Source: Aurantiacibacter sp. MUD11 (GTDB taxonomy: Bacteria > Pseudomonadota > Alphaproteobacteria > Sphingomonadales > Sphingomonadaceae). From it: a stretch of 64,000 nt of DNA. Shown here piece after piece: positions 50,526-59,343 of this stretch. Both the position numbers and the translations under genes were made by a program. The notes under the pieces were generated by a model. It saw nothing but the letters and a program-made list of their open reading frames with translations, was not told the origin of the DNA and did no database searches. The DNA lies in contig NZ_CP114054.1 in the NCBI RefSeq assembly GCF_026967575.1, positions 1,364,001 to 1,428,000 on the forward strand. Direction: 5' to 3'. How positions within the stretch are numbered: the stretch's first letter is position 1; every line of letters begins with the position of its first letter.

Positions 50526-51781
50526 GCAAGTCTCCCGTGTGGCACCCCTTCCACCAGCACGGGCTGGAAGAGCCGATCCCGCTGGTGACCCATGCGGAAG
50601 GCGCGGCGCTCTACACCGATGACGGTCGGCGGGTGATCGACGCGATTTCCAGCTGGTGGGTGACGACGCACGGTCACAACCACCCGCACATCATGGCGGC
50701 TATCCGGGAGCAGACCGAGAAGCTCGACCAGTTGATCTTCGCGGGCTGGACGCACGAACCGGCCGAGACGCTTGCGCGCGGTCTGGTGGACTTGATGCCG
50801 GACGGTCTCGATCACGTATTCTATTCGGACAGCGGCTCCACCGCAGTCGAAGTCGCGCTGAAGATGGCGCTCGGCTACTGGCACAACCGCGCAGAGCCGC
50901 GCAGCCGCATCCTGGTGCTGGAGCACTCCTATCACGGCGACACCATCGGCGCGATGAGCGTGGGCGCGCGCGGCGTGTTCAACCGCGCTTACGAGGCGCT
51001 GCTGTTCGACGTGGGCACGGTGCCCTTCCCCGGCGCCAATCCGCAGCCGAGTCTCGACGCGCTGGAGGCGGCCTGCGCGGCCGGAGACGTCGCCGCCTTC
51101 ATCGTCGAGCCGCTGCTGCTGGGGGCCGGCGGCATGCTGGTCTATCCGCCGCAGGTGCTGGCCGAGATGCGCACGATCTGCGCTCGCCACGGCGTGCTGT
51201 TCATCGCCGACGAGGTGATGACCGGCTGGGGCCGCACCGGCACGCTGCTGGCTTGCGAACAGGCGCAGGTGACGCCCGATATCCTGTGCCTGGCCAAGGG
51301 GCTGACCGGCGGCGCGATCCCGCTGGCAGCGACGCTGGCGAGCGGTGCCGTCTACAACGCGCATTACTCGACCGACCGTTCGCGCATGTTCTTCCACTCC
51401 TCCAGCTTCACCGCCAATCCCATCGCCTGCGCGGCGGCCAATGCGAACCTTGCCATCTGGCAGGATGAGGACGTGCGGGGCCGGATCGACGCGCTTTCGC
51501 GGCGGCTGGGCAAGGTGCTGGACAGGCTGGCGCAGCGCGACGTAGTCACCAACCCGCGCCAGTGTGGCACGATGATCGCCTTCGACGTGGATACCGGCGG
51601 TGACGCCGGATACCTGGCGGACATCGGCCCCAAGCTGCGCGAGCATTTCTACGGCTGCGACGTGCTGCTGCGCCCGCTGGGCAATACGGTCTACGTCATG
51701 CCGCCCTATTGCACGGACCAGGACGACATCGACACCATCGCACAGGCCATCAGCACGGGGCTGGACCGCTACGCGCGCTAG
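50522..51781 (+). CDS. bioA: Adenosylmethionine-8-amino-7-oxononanoate aminotransferase
   Basis: 419 aa, PLP aminotransferase that makes DAPA using SAM as amino donor. It starts VWHPFHQHGLEEPIPLV; substrate-site DAISSWWVTTHGHNHP is the BioA signature. FYSDSGSTAVEVALKMA, HSYHGDTIGAMSVG, FIADEVMTGWGRTG (PLP aspartate) and LCLAKGLTGG (PLP lysine) follow. Last gene of bioBFDA; the order B-F-D-A with 4-nt overlaps is typical of sphingomonads. Confidence 0.96.
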   Translation: MSKSPVWHPFHQHGLEEPIPLVTHAEGAALYTDDGRRVIDAISSWWVTTHGHNHPHIMAAIREQTEKLDQLIFAGWTHEPAETLARGLVDLMPDGLDHVFYSDSGSTAVEVALKMALGYWHNRAEPRSRILVLEHSYHGDTIGAMSVGARGVFNRAYEALLFDVGTVPFPGANPQPSLDALEAACAAGDVAAFIVEPLLLGAGGMLVYPPQVLAEMRTICARHGVLFIADEVMTGWGRTGTLLACEQAQVTPDILCLAKGLTGGAIPLAATLASGAVYNAHYSTDRSRMFFHSSSFTANPIACAAANANLAIWQDEDVRGRIDALSRRLGKVLDRLAQRDVVTNPRQCGTMIAFDVDTGGDAGYLADIGPKLREHFYGCDVLLRPLGNTVYVMPPYCTDQDDIDTIAQAISTGLDRYAR

Positions 51782-51792
51782 TTGTGGTGGAA

Positions 51793-51866
51793 TGGATGCC
51801 CCGTGAGGATTCGAACCTCAATTGACGGAGTCAGAGTCCGTAGTCTTACCATTAGACGACGGGGCA
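51793..51866 (-). tRNA. tRNA-Gln (anticodon CTG)
   Basis: A complete 74-nt cloverleaf including encoded CCA. The acceptor is TGCCCCG/CGGGGCA, the D-arm TCTAATGGTAAGA, the anticodon stem ACGGA/TCCGT with loop CTCTGAC (anticodon CTG), and the T-loop TTCGAAT. It reads CAG glutamine codons. Encoded just downstream of bioA on the opposite strand. Confidence 0.95.
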
Positions 51867-51935
51867 ATATCAGCGGCTTTCCGGCCGGTGAGGGCGCGCC
51901 TCTATAACGCCCGCCGGATTCGGTCAAGCCTCACC

Positions 51936-52361
51936 TCAGGTGGCAGCGGGCCATAGCCGCGTGCGGCAGATGATGGCGACGCAGCCCTTCACTTCCAGCG
52001 CGCCATTGGCGGCCGGGCGCACCTCGGTGCGATAGGTGTTGCCATCTTCCGGATTATACACCCTTCCGCGCCATGCACCGTCGTCCCAGGTGAGGCCCGT
52101 CAGCAGGCGCAGGCCCAGGATCGGGCGGTCGCGCAGGGCCGGATCGTCGTTATGCACGTCGCGGTCGGATTCGCCGGACTTGTGGCGGATGATGCGGGTG
52201 ATCGTGCCGCAGCGGCTGGTGCCGCAGGGGCCGACGGTGATTTCGACGTAGCCGCCCGAATCGATGTAAGTGCCGTCGATGGATCGCTGGGCGGCGGCGG
52301 GCGGCGCGAGCAGCGCCAGCGGGGCGGCAGCAGCGATGATGGCGGTGCGGTTCAGTCCCAT
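51936..52361 (-). CDS. DUF2147 family exported protein
   Basis: 141 aa from ATG 52361 (a GTG at 52376 is possible). Signal peptide MGLNRTAIIAAAAPLALLAP, then AAA-Q. The mature domain has the DUF2147 pattern: IDGTYIDSGGYVEITVGPCG, CGTITRI, a D-N-D-D-P-A-L-R-D-R-P run, GLRLLTGL, and a closing RVYNPEDGNTYRTEVR with LEVKGCVAIICRTRLW. It is a small beta-barrel-like, lipocalin-resembling periplasmic protein whose ligand is unknown. Monocistronic. Confidence 0.85.
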   Translation of the reverse strand: MGLNRTAIIAAAAPLALLAPPAAAQRSIDGTYIDSGGYVEITVGPCGTSRCGTITRIIRHKSGESDRDVHNDDPALRDRPILGLRLLTGLTWDDGAWRGRVYNPEDGNTYRTEVRPAANGALEVKGCVAIICRTRLWPAAT

Positions 52362-52404
52362 GCGTGCATTACGCACGGAAGCGGTATGCGGGTCCAGCCC
52401 CTTG

Positions 52405-52887
52405 TCAGCTGCGCAAGCCCAGCATCAGGGCGGCGACCACCCCGCCCAGCGAGATGGCGACGCCATAGGGCAGCTTGTCGAACACCCCGTCGCCTTCAGG
52501 CTTCAGGCCCTTCTTGTGCACCAGACGCCGCGTGATGATCCATACCAGCAGCAGGACCAAGCCCGAAAGGGCGACGCTGACGAACAGGAACAGTCCGTCG
52601 CGCAAGGCGAACCATGCCGCAATGCCGGTATAGAACTTCGCATCGCCCCCGCCGATTACCCCGGCAGCGAACAGCAACATGCCGAGCACTAGCGCGATGA
52701 CCGCATGCAGCAGCGCGGACAGCAACCCGTCCGTGCCGCCCAGCGCGAAGCTGGCGCCAAGGCCCAGCGCCAGCGCGACGAGGCACAGCATGTTCGGCAG
52801 CTTGCGGAACCGGACGTCCATGTAGCCGGCATAGGCGCCAAGCGCCGCCAGCAGGCCCACCTGGCCGATCTCGAGGCCGCTCAGCAT
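52405..52887 (-). CDS. cpaA: Prepilin peptidase of the Tad pilus (CpaA/TadV)
   Basis: 160 aa, type IV A24 aspartic prepilin peptidase without the N-terminal methylase domain. Catalytic aspartates fit YMDVRFRKLPN and VIGGGDAKFYTGI (GxGD motif). Four to five hydrophobic segments fit an inner-membrane enzyme. It cleaves Flp pilin after its glycine. It is the last gene of the tad operon here, although often the second gene in other species. Confidence 0.92.
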   Translation of the reverse strand: MLSGLEIGQVGLLAALGAYAGYMDVRFRKLPNMLCLVALALGLGASFALGGTDGLLSALLHAVIALVLGMLLFAAGVIGGGDAKFYTGIAAWFALRDGLFLFVSVALSGLVLLLVWIITRRLVHKKGLKPEGDGVFDKLPYGVAISLGGVVAALMLGLRS

Positions 52888-52899
52888 CGCGCGGCGGCC

Positions 52900-53640
52900 C
52901 TATTCGGCCAGCTGGACGCGAACCGGATAGCCGCCTGCCGATGACACCGCTGCCGCCCGGTCGAAGCCGGTGCGTTCATCGGCGAAGGAGACGCGTACGG
53001 GATAGTCGGCACGCGTCCGGTCGCTCAGCTCGTCGGAACTGGCGAAGCGCAGTCGCACCTGCGCGCCGTTCTGCACCGGTTCGGTCACCACAGTGGTCAG
53101 CTGCACCTGTCCGGCATCTATCCGCAGCGGGGCGTGGGTAGCGGCCACTGCGGCAAGGCGCGGCCCGGCGCCCAAGGTCTGCAAGTGGATCTGTCCGGAA
53201 GAGGTCACCACGCCCGTGGGTTGCGCCGCTGCCAGTTGCACGTCGACCTGTTGATCGCGGCTGGCGCGGCTTTGCAGGCGCAACAGGTTGGCGGCGAAGC
53301 GCTCGTCCGTCGGGGCGGCCCGCACCGCCTCGCGGAAATAGCGTTCGGCGAGGTCCTCGCGGCCAAGCTGCGCATAGGCGACGCCCATGCCGTTGAGCGA
53401 AGGGCCGAGCAAGGAAGGCTCCACCCGGGCCGAACTGAAGGCGGCGATCGCCTCGGCGAAATTGCCGCGATCAAGCGCCAGCCGGCCCACTTCGAACTGG
53501 TGGAAGGCCTGGTCGTCCTGCGGGATCGTGCTCATCGCCTGGATCCGCGGTTCGCTCTTGCCGATACCCAGCAGCGCGCAACCGTTCAATCCGGTGGCAA
53601 CGACAGCCAGCAGGCAGCTTCGCATCAGGACCTTGTGCAT
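52900..53640 (-). CDS. TPR lipoprotein of the Tad pilus (TadD-like)
   Basis: 246 aa. The lipobox LNGC at about residue 21 (CLLAVVATGLNGCALLG) predicts lipidation. Residues about 45-130 contain two to three tetratricopeptide repeats (FHQFEVGRLALDRGNFAEAI, LNGMGVAYAQLGREDLAERY). The C-terminal half (LRFASSDELSDRTRADYPVR) is beta-rich and not a known domain. TadD-like proteins act in assembly of the outer-membrane secretin. It follows tadC by a 1-nt gap. Confidence 0.82.
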   Translation of the reverse strand: MHKVLMRSCLLAVVATGLNGCALLGIGKSEPRIQAMSTIPQDDQAFHQFEVGRLALDRGNFAEAIAAFSSARVEPSLLGPSLNGMGVAYAQLGREDLAERYFREAVRAAPTDERFAANLLRLQSRASRDQQVDVQLAAAQPTGVVTSSGQIHLQTLGAGPRLAAVAATHAPLRIDAGQVQLTTVVTEPVQNGAQVRLRFASSDELSDRTRADYPVRVSFADERTGFDRAAAVSSAGGYPVRVQLAE

Positions 53641-53641
53641 T

Positions 53642-54622
53642 TCATCCTCCAGAGAACATCATGGGAATTACGTCGCGGATCAGCCGGATCACGGCCGGCA
53701 GCATCAGCACGCCGATCATCGTCGGCAGCATGCAGACAACCAGCGGGATCGAGATCAGCACCGGCAGGCGGTGCGCGCGTTCCTCCGCCCGCAGGCGGCG
53801 GCGTTCGCGCATTTCCTCGGCATAGACGCGCAGCGTCTGGGTGACGCTGGTGCCCAGCTTGTCCGACTGGATCAGCAGGGTGGTGAAGGAGCGGACCTCC
53901 TCGATATCGGCGGCCTGCCCCAACTTGCGGAAGGCCTCGTCACGCGACGAACCGGCGCGCAGTTGCAGCGTGGTGAGCGACAGCAGTTCGGCAATGCGCG
54001 GATGCGAGCGGACCATTTCCCGGCCAACCCGGTCCATCGCTGCTTCGAGGCCGAGGCCGGATTCGACGCAGACGATCAGCAGTTCGAGGCAGTCGGGAAA
54101 GCCCTGCCGGATTTCCTCGCGCCGCCGGTCCACCTTCGCCTGCACGAACAGGTTGGGCAGGTAGAGCCCCAGCACGGCCAGGATGGCGCAGACGATATAG
54201 GCGCGCAGGAAAGAGGGCGGCTCGCCCGTCCAGTAGTCGACGGCGAGATAGGTCAGCGGCACCAGGAAGATCAGGATCAGCCGGATCAGCGTGAAGATGC
54301 GCGGGGCAGCAGGCGAGGTATAGCCGGCCGAGCGCAGCCAGTTGCTAAGCCGTTCCTGCCGCGTGTCGCTGAGATCGAGCCCGGCCTTCTCCACCGCAGC
54401 TGCCAGCCGCGCCCAGGCGCCGTCGTTCTGCTGGCTGCGGATGGTGCCGCCCGTCATCCCCGCCACGCGCGTGGGGGTTTCGATCTCCTCCAGCCGGGCG
54501 AGCCGCGCGCGGCGGTGCGCCAGCATGTTGCCGACGACCACCACCAGGCCGATCACCAGCGCGAACAGCAGTACCGAAAGCACCAGCCGCAGGACGAAAT
54601 TGTTGGCGATCAACTCCAGCAT
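53642..54622 (-). CDS. tadC: Tad pilus inner-membrane platform protein TadC
   Basis: 326 aa from ATG 54622, overlapping nothing but 2 nt from the tadB stop. A GspF-type domain has EEIRQGFPDCLELLIVCVES then GLGLEAAMDRVGREM, followed by RSFTTLLIQSDKLGTSVTQT and LRVYAEEMRERRRLRAEERA; hydrophobic segments lie at both ends. It forms the inner-membrane platform with TadB. Confidence 0.94.
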   Translation of the reverse strand: MLELIANNFVLRLVLSVLLFALVIGLVVVVGNMLAHRRARLARLEEIETPTRVAGMTGGTIRSQQNDGAWARLAAAVEKAGLDLSDTRQERLSNWLRSAGYTSPAAPRIFTLIRLILIFLVPLTYLAVDYWTGEPPSFLRAYIVCAILAVLGLYLPNLFVQAKVDRRREEIRQGFPDCLELLIVCVESGLGLEAAMDRVGREMVRSHPRIAELLSLTTLQLRAGSSRDEAFRKLGQAADIEEVRSFTTLLIQSDKLGTSVTQTLRVYAEEMRERRRLRAEERAHRLPVLISIPLVVCMLPTMIGVLMLPAVIRLIRDVIPMMFSGG

Positions 54623-54624
54623 GG

Positions 54625-55626
54625 TCACACCTTCAGGTCCGTCAGGCGACGGATCCACAAGACACCCGCCAGGAACAGCAGGATGAGGAAGCTGAACCCG
54701 AAGATGAAAATCGGGTCGAGGGCGGTTTCGAGGTAGAAGGACGGGTTCACCAGGAACATGCCGATCAGGGTGAAGACCGGCAGCACCGTCAGCATCAGCC
54801 CGGTCAGCCGGCCCTCGGCGCTGAGCGCGCGCACCTTCATGTACATGACCGCGCGCTCACGGATGACCCGGGCCAGGCTCTCGAGGATTTCGGCGAGGTT
54901 GCCGCCCGTTTCGCGCTGCACCGCCAGCGAGACGACGAACATGCGCATGTCGGGATTGTCCCAGCGCTCGGCCATGGCGTCGAGCGCCTCGGTCAGGTCG
55001 GCGCCATAGGCCACCTCGTCGGCGACGATGCCGAACTCGCTGCCGATCGGATCTTCCAGTTCCTCGGTCAGCAGTTCGATGGCCGCCGCGATGGGATGGC
55101 CCGAACGCAGCGCGCGCACGAACACGTCGAGCGCGACGGGGAACTGCTCTTCCACCTGCTTGCGACGCGCCTGCGCTCGCATGCTGACATAGGCCAGGGG
55201 AAACACCACGGCGAGGCCACCGGTGATCACCAGCAACAGGAAGATGACGCCCGGGGTCCAGCCGAACCCGGCCATGCCCGCGCCCAGCAGCGCGAAGATG
55301 AACAGCACGGCGAACAGCACCCCGATCAGCAGCAGCAACTGCTGCGCGCTGATGGGCAGGTTGGCGGCGAACATCATGCGCTGGAAGGCGCGCGCCGGGC
55401 GGGCCAGCGGACCGTTAAGTTCCAGCTCCGACTGCGGGGCGTTCTTGCGCAGGCGGGTGACGATCTCCTCGCGATCCTCGCCCTTGGCGATCATTTCCAG
55501 CCGGCGGTTAATGGCGGAGAATTTCTGCCGGTTGCGCCAAGCCAGACCCAGCAGCACCTGCGACAGCAGGAAGACCGCGGCGAACACGCCGATCAGCAGG
55601 ATGAGGCGGACAAACAGTTCGATCAT
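54625..55626 (-). CDS. tadB: Tad pilus inner-membrane platform protein TadB
   Basis: 333 aa. GspF-type domain: EEQFPVALDVFVRALRSGHP then AAIELLTEELEDPIGSEFGI, and VSLAVQRETGGNLAEILESL with ARVIRERAVMYMKVRALSAE. Paired membrane segments lie near residues 1-25 and 80-130, plus two at the C-terminus. It is the partner of TadC in the pilus motor platform. It lies 3 nt after the ATPase gene. Confidence 0.94.
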   Translation of the reverse strand: MIELFVRLILLIGVFAAVFLLSQVLLGLAWRNRQKFSAINRRLEMIAKGEDREEIVTRLRKNAPQSELELNGPLARPARAFQRMMFAANLPISAQQLLLLIGVLFAVLFIFALLGAGMAGFGWTPGVIFLLLVITGGLAVVFPLAYVSMRAQARRKQVEEQFPVALDVFVRALRSGHPIAAAIELLTEELEDPIGSEFGIVADEVAYGADLTEALDAMAERWDNPDMRMFVVSLAVQRETGGNLAEILESLARVIRERAVMYMKVRALSAEGRLTGLMLTVLPVFTLIGMFLVNPSFYLETALDPIFIFGFSFLILLFLAGVLWIRRLTDLKV

Positions 55627-55629
55627 GGC

Positions 55630-57009
55630 CTACTCCAGCTCCCGATCCGGCCGGAACAGTTCCGGCGACAGCGAAATGCCGTAAGCGGCGGTGACATCGA
55701 GGAAGCGCGGACGGATACCGGTCGCTTCGAAGCGGCCTTGCACCACGCCTTCGTCCGACATGCCGATGATGCGGTAGCGGAAGATTTCCTGCATGGTGAT
55801 GGTGTCGCCCTCCATGCCGGTAATCTCCGACATGCTGACCACGCGGCGGTGGCCGTCGACGAGACGCTCGATCTGGATCACCACGTTCATGGCCGAGGCG
55901 ATCTGTGCCTGCGCCGCACGCGGCGAGATATCGACCCCGCTCATGCCGATCATTTGCTCGACACGGCTCAGCGCATCGCGCGGGGTGTTGGCGTGGACGG
56001 TGGTCATCGAGCCGTCGTGGCCGGTGTTCATGGCCTGCAACATGTCGAAGGCCTCGCCGGCGCGCACCTCGCCCACGATGATGCGATCGGGACGCATGCG
56101 CAGTGCGTTCTTCACCAGGTCGCGCTGGGTCACCTCGCCCCTGCCCTCGATATTGGGCGGGCGGGTTTCCAGCCGCACGACGTGCCGCTGCTGCAATTGC
56201 AGTTCGGCCGAGTCCTCGATGGTGATGATGCGTTCGCGATTGCCGATGAAGGAGGACATGGCGTTCAGCAGCGTGGTCTTGCCCGAGCCGGTACCGCCCG
56301 AGATCAGCACGTTGCGCCGCGTGCCGACGATGGCCTTCAGCACCTCCGCCATGGCGTTGGGGATGGTGTCGAGTTCGATCAGGCGATCGATGCTGATCCA
56401 GTTGCGGGCGAATTTGCGGATGGAGAGCGCCGGACCGTCGATGGCCAGCGGCGGGATGATGGCGTTGACGCGCGAGCCGTCGGCCAGGCGGGCATCGACA
56501 TAGGGCGAGGATTCATCCACCCGGCGACCCACCGCACTGACAATCTTCTGGATGATCCGCAGCAGGTGCTTGTCGTCCTTGAACCGGGTCGGCACCGGCT
56601 CCAGCAGGCCGCGCCGCTCGACGAAGACCTCGTCGAAGCGGTTCACCAGGATATCGGTGATGGTGTCGTCCTTCAGCAACGGCTCGATCGGACCGAGACC
56701 CAGCAGCTCGTCAAGCACTTCGGTCACTAGCCCCTCGCGCTCGCGGGCGTTGAGCGGTTCGCCTTCGGCTTCGAGCAGCTCGGTCACGATCTCGGAAATC
56801 TCCGAACGGATCTGCTCGCGCGTGAGCTGGTCGAGCGCCGAGAGGTTGATCTTGTCGAGCAGCGAGCGGTGGATCGACACCTTGAGCCGCAGGTTGCGGG
56901 CGACCGCGGGGTCAAGCGCGGGCTGCACGTCGTCGAAATCTGCGGAAGCGCCCGGCTCCAGCGTAGGTGCCGGGTCCTCGTCTGACTTGCGTACTTTCCA
57001 GCTGCTCAT
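55630..57009 (-). CDS. cpaF: Tad pilus secretion ATPase (CpaF/TadA)
   Basis: 459 aa from ATG 57009, with GAGG five nt before (a GTG lies 6 nt upstream). It is a VirB11-like type II/IV secretion ATPase. ILVNRFDEVFVERRGLLEPV is the CpaF N-domain. Walker A is ISGGTGSGKTTLLNAMSSFI, the Asp box is IITIEDSAELQLQQRHVVRL, and Walker B region LRMRPDRIIVGEVRAGEAFD is followed by the His-box TGHDGSMTTVHANTPRDALS. It powers Flp pilus polymerisation. Confidence 0.96.
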   Translation of the reverse strand: MSSWKVRKSDEDPAPTLEPGASADFDDVQPALDPAVARNLRLKVSIHRSLLDKINLSALDQLTREQIRSEISEIVTELLEAEGEPLNAREREGLVTEVLDELLGLGPIEPLLKDDTITDILVNRFDEVFVERRGLLEPVPTRFKDDKHLLRIIQKIVSAVGRRVDESSPYVDARLADGSRVNAIIPPLAIDGPALSIRKFARNWISIDRLIELDTIPNAMAEVLKAIVGTRRNVLISGGTGSGKTTLLNAMSSFIGNRERIITIEDSAELQLQQRHVVRLETRPPNIEGRGEVTQRDLVKNALRMRPDRIIVGEVRAGEAFDMLQAMNTGHDGSMTTVHANTPRDALSRVEQMIGMSGVDISPRAAQAQIASAMNVVIQIERLVDGHRRVVSMSEITGMEGDTITMQEIFRYRIIGMSDEGVVQGRFEATGIRPRFLDVTAAYGISLSPELFRPDRELE

Positions 57010-57016
57010 GGTCACC

Positions 57017-58198
57017 TCAATCCGTCTTGTTCCAGAGTGCCTTGGCCAGATCGGCGATCTGGCTTGCGAACTTCGCGTTGCGATTGGTGTCGAACAGCAG
57101 CAGGCCCTCGTCCTGCGCGTCGATCAGGCTGTGCCCAACATCCCCGATGGTCCCGACGAACTGGCCGCCCAGCGCCTTGGCCGCCGCCTCCAGATTCACC
57201 GACTTGAACAGGCCGCGCTCCACCCGGTTGGCGACCAGTTTGACGCCGCCGGCATCCACGCCGACGCTTTCGAACAGGTCGAGCCGCCGCTTGGCCTGGC
57301 GCAGGCAGGCGACCGACAGGTCGGTCACCAGCACCACCTCGCTCGATGCGCTGACGACCGAAAGGCCCCAGCTGGTCCAGTCGTTGGGCAGGTCGACGAT
57401 GACGAGATCGAATTGCTGGCGCAGCAGCTTGAGCATGGCCAGCAGGCTGTCGACGTCGACATCGTCGAGCGGCATCACCCGTTCGGGGGCCGCGATCAGG
57501 GTGAAGCCATGCCCGCTGTCGAGCAGTGCGCCACGCACGAATTCCTGATCCAGCCGTTCGCCGGCGGTCAACAGCGTCTCGATGGTGATGCGCGGCGTGC
57601 GGCCGACGTAATAGGCGACCTCGCCCGATTGCAGGTCCAGGTCGGCCACGCAGGTGCGCAGCTTCATGGTCTGCGCGAAATGCGCGGCGAGGTGGGTGAT
57701 GACCGTCGTCGTGCCGCAGCCGCCGACGCCGCCGACGACGCTGAGCATGGGCGCGAGGCCCGGTGCCAGCGACGGCGTGGAATTGCGCGCCAGCGTGTCG
57801 GCCACCTGCGCTGCCAGCGCCTGCCGGTCGAAGGGCAGTTCCACCACGTCGGCGATGCCCTGCCGCACCAGCGTGCGCACGACCGATACGTCCATCCCGC
57901 GCAGGGCTGCGACGATCAGCAGGCCGCGACGTTCCGAACGGATGGCGCGAACGCGCTGTACGCTTTCCGGGATGGCCGGATCGACCTCGATCACCAGCAG
58001 GTTGGCATCGGCAAGGATTTCGCCGGAGACCGGCGCCGAAGCAGCCAAGGGGCAGAGCAGCGCCTCGGACAGGATCGGCGTGTCGTCGAGCCGTCCCAGC
58101 CGGTCGAGCTCCTCCGGCGAGGCGACAATAACCACGCCCTCCGGCTTGCTGCCGTCGGGAAGGGTGCGGTCGGGAAATGCATTCACGATATCGTCCAT
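57017..58198 (-). CDS. cpaE: Tad pilus localisation protein (CpaE/TadZ)
   Basis: 393 aa. An atypical receiver domain spans about 20-135 (LLVIEVDPAIPESVQRVRAI, then VRQGIADVVELPFDRQAL). A MinD/ParA-like domain follows with GGVGGCGTTTVITHLAAHFA; the usual P-loop lysines are absent, as in other TadZ proteins, so ATP hydrolysis is doubtful. VADLDLQSGEVAYYVG and VIVDLPNDWTSWGLSVVSAS continue the fold. TadZ places the pilus machine at the pole. Confidence 0.92.
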   Translation of the reverse strand: MDDIVNAFPDRTLPDGSKPEGVVIVASPEELDRLGRLDDTPILSEALLCPLAASAPVSGEILADANLLVIEVDPAIPESVQRVRAIRSERRGLLIVAALRGMDVSVVRTLVRQGIADVVELPFDRQALAAQVADTLARNSTPSLAPGLAPMLSVVGGVGGCGTTTVITHLAAHFAQTMKLRTCVADLDLQSGEVAYYVGRTPRITIETLLTAGERLDQEFVRGALLDSGHGFTLIAAPERVMPLDDVDVDSLLAMLKLLRQQFDLVIVDLPNDWTSWGLSVVSASSEVVLVTDLSVACLRQAKRRLDLFESVGVDAGGVKLVANRVERGLFKSVNLEAAAKALGGQFVGTIGDVGHSLIDAQDEGLLLFDTNRNAKFASQIADLAKALWNKTD

Positions 58199-58201
58199 CC
58201 T

Positions 58202-58846
58202 TCAGTACCCGATTGCCCCGTCGCCATCTTCAAGCGTCAGGGAAGAGCTGACCGGCGGCATCTCCAGCCCGCCGCCGAACAGGGTCATGGCGCGCAGGTC
58301 GACGCCCGAGATCTGCACGGTGACGAGCGGAGCGATGTCGCTGAGCGGGCTGTCGTCGTCGGAAGTGGCCGGATCCCCGGCAAAGCCGATGCCCGAACCG
58401 GAATAGATCAGCGCGACGTTCTCCGGCCCCACCATCGGGGCGTGGCGGCTGATGCGCGAAACAATGCGGTTGAAGGCCGCCGTGTCGGTCGTCCCCAGCG
58501 ACGGGCAGGGACCGGTCGAGCAGCTACAGCTGACTCCGCCCGCGCCCGAGCAGGTGATGGTGCCGAGCGCTTCGGGACAGATCCGGTCCGACACGTCCAG
58601 TACCGTACCGTCGGCGCAGGTCAGCCCGACGGTGTCATAGGCGTTGAGGCCCTGCGGCACGATGTCGGTGACAACTGCGTAGCGCACACCCGACTGGGCA
58701 GCCTTCTCCAGCTGGTTCAGTTGCCAGGCGTAGCGCCCGGCATCGATGATGCCGAACAGGAACACCAGCGCCAGCGGCAGGATCAGCACGAACTCCGCCG
58801 CGCTGGCGCCGCGCCGATCGGCAAGCAGGGCGCGCAGGAGTGTCAT
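58202..58846 (-). CDS. TadE-like minor pseudopilin (second copy)
   Basis: 214 aa from ATG 58846, overlapping the upstream tadE-like gene as ATGA. The N-terminus RRGASAAEFVLILPLALVFL is a prepilin-like signal: glycine, then AAEF with the conserved glutamate at +5, and one hydrophobic helix. A cluster of cysteines (ITCSGAGGVSCSCSTGPCPS) in the middle suggests disulfides in the exported part. A minor pilin or assembly factor of the Tad pilus. Confidence 0.85.
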   Translation of the reverse strand: MTLLRALLADRRGASAAEFVLILPLALVFLFGIIDAGRYAWQLNQLEKAAQSGVRYAVVTDIVPQGLNAYDTVGLTCADGTVLDVSDRICPEALGTITCSGAGGVSCSCSTGPCPSLGTTDTAAFNRIVSRISRHAPMVGPENVALIYSGSGIGFAGDPATSDDDSPLSDIAPLVTVQISGVDLRAMTLFGGGLEMPPVSSSLTLEDGDGAIGY

Positions 58847-59343
58847 AGGCCGGTCACCGCAGCGCTGGACCGGGCCGTCATGGTGATGCCCGGATCGATC
58901 ACGCCAACGCGGCCGAACAGCGAGGGGTAACCGACGCCGTGCGCCTCCACCGTCACGATCGGCCCGGCGGTATCGAGGTCGGAATAGATGCCGGTATCGA
59001 CGAAGGCAGCGCAATCGACCTGCACCGACAGTTCCTCGTCGACCCAGCCCGGAATGGCGGTCACGCCGCCCGCGCCCAGCTGGCCGGTGCGGGTCACGCG
59101 CTTGATATCGGCCTGCGTCGCGCCGCTCATCACCGGGCTGCCGCCGATGCAGAAATCCTCGATCGGCAGGCGCGAGGCGAAGCGGGCGCCGTTGCGCACC
59201 GCCTCGGTCAGCTTGTGCTGGTTCCAGATGAAGTGGCCGATCTCGAAGCCGCCGAACAGCAGCGCCATGACGACCGGCAGGATCAGCGCCATTTCCGCCG
59301 CTGCCGCCCCCTTGGCGTCCATCCAGATGCGCAGCGCGCTCAC
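58843..59343 (-). CDS. TadE-like minor pseudopilin
   Basis: 166 aa from GTG 59343, which overlaps the TadG-like stop as GTGA; no ATG gives the full leader. The N-terminus DAKGAAAAEMALILPVVMAL is a TadE prepilin signal (G, then AAAEM). One membrane helix and a periplasmic beta-domain (VTVEAHGVGYPSLFGRVGVI) follow. It is probably cleaved by CpaA and assembled as a minor pilin with the neighbouring TadE-like protein. Confidence 0.85.
   Translation of the reverse strand: MSALRIWMDAKGAAAAEMALILPVVMALLFGGFEIGHFIWNQHKLTEAVRNGARFASRLPIEDFCIGGSPVMSGATQADIKRVTRTGQLGAGGVTAIPGWVDEELSVQVDCAAFVDTGIYSDLDTAGPIVTVEAHGVGYPSLFGRVGVIDPGITMTARSSAAVTGL

Noticed and set aside
55096..58930. Long + strand frames across the tad operon
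   Set aside because: They are antisense to cpaF, cpaE and tadB and lack any family resemblance.
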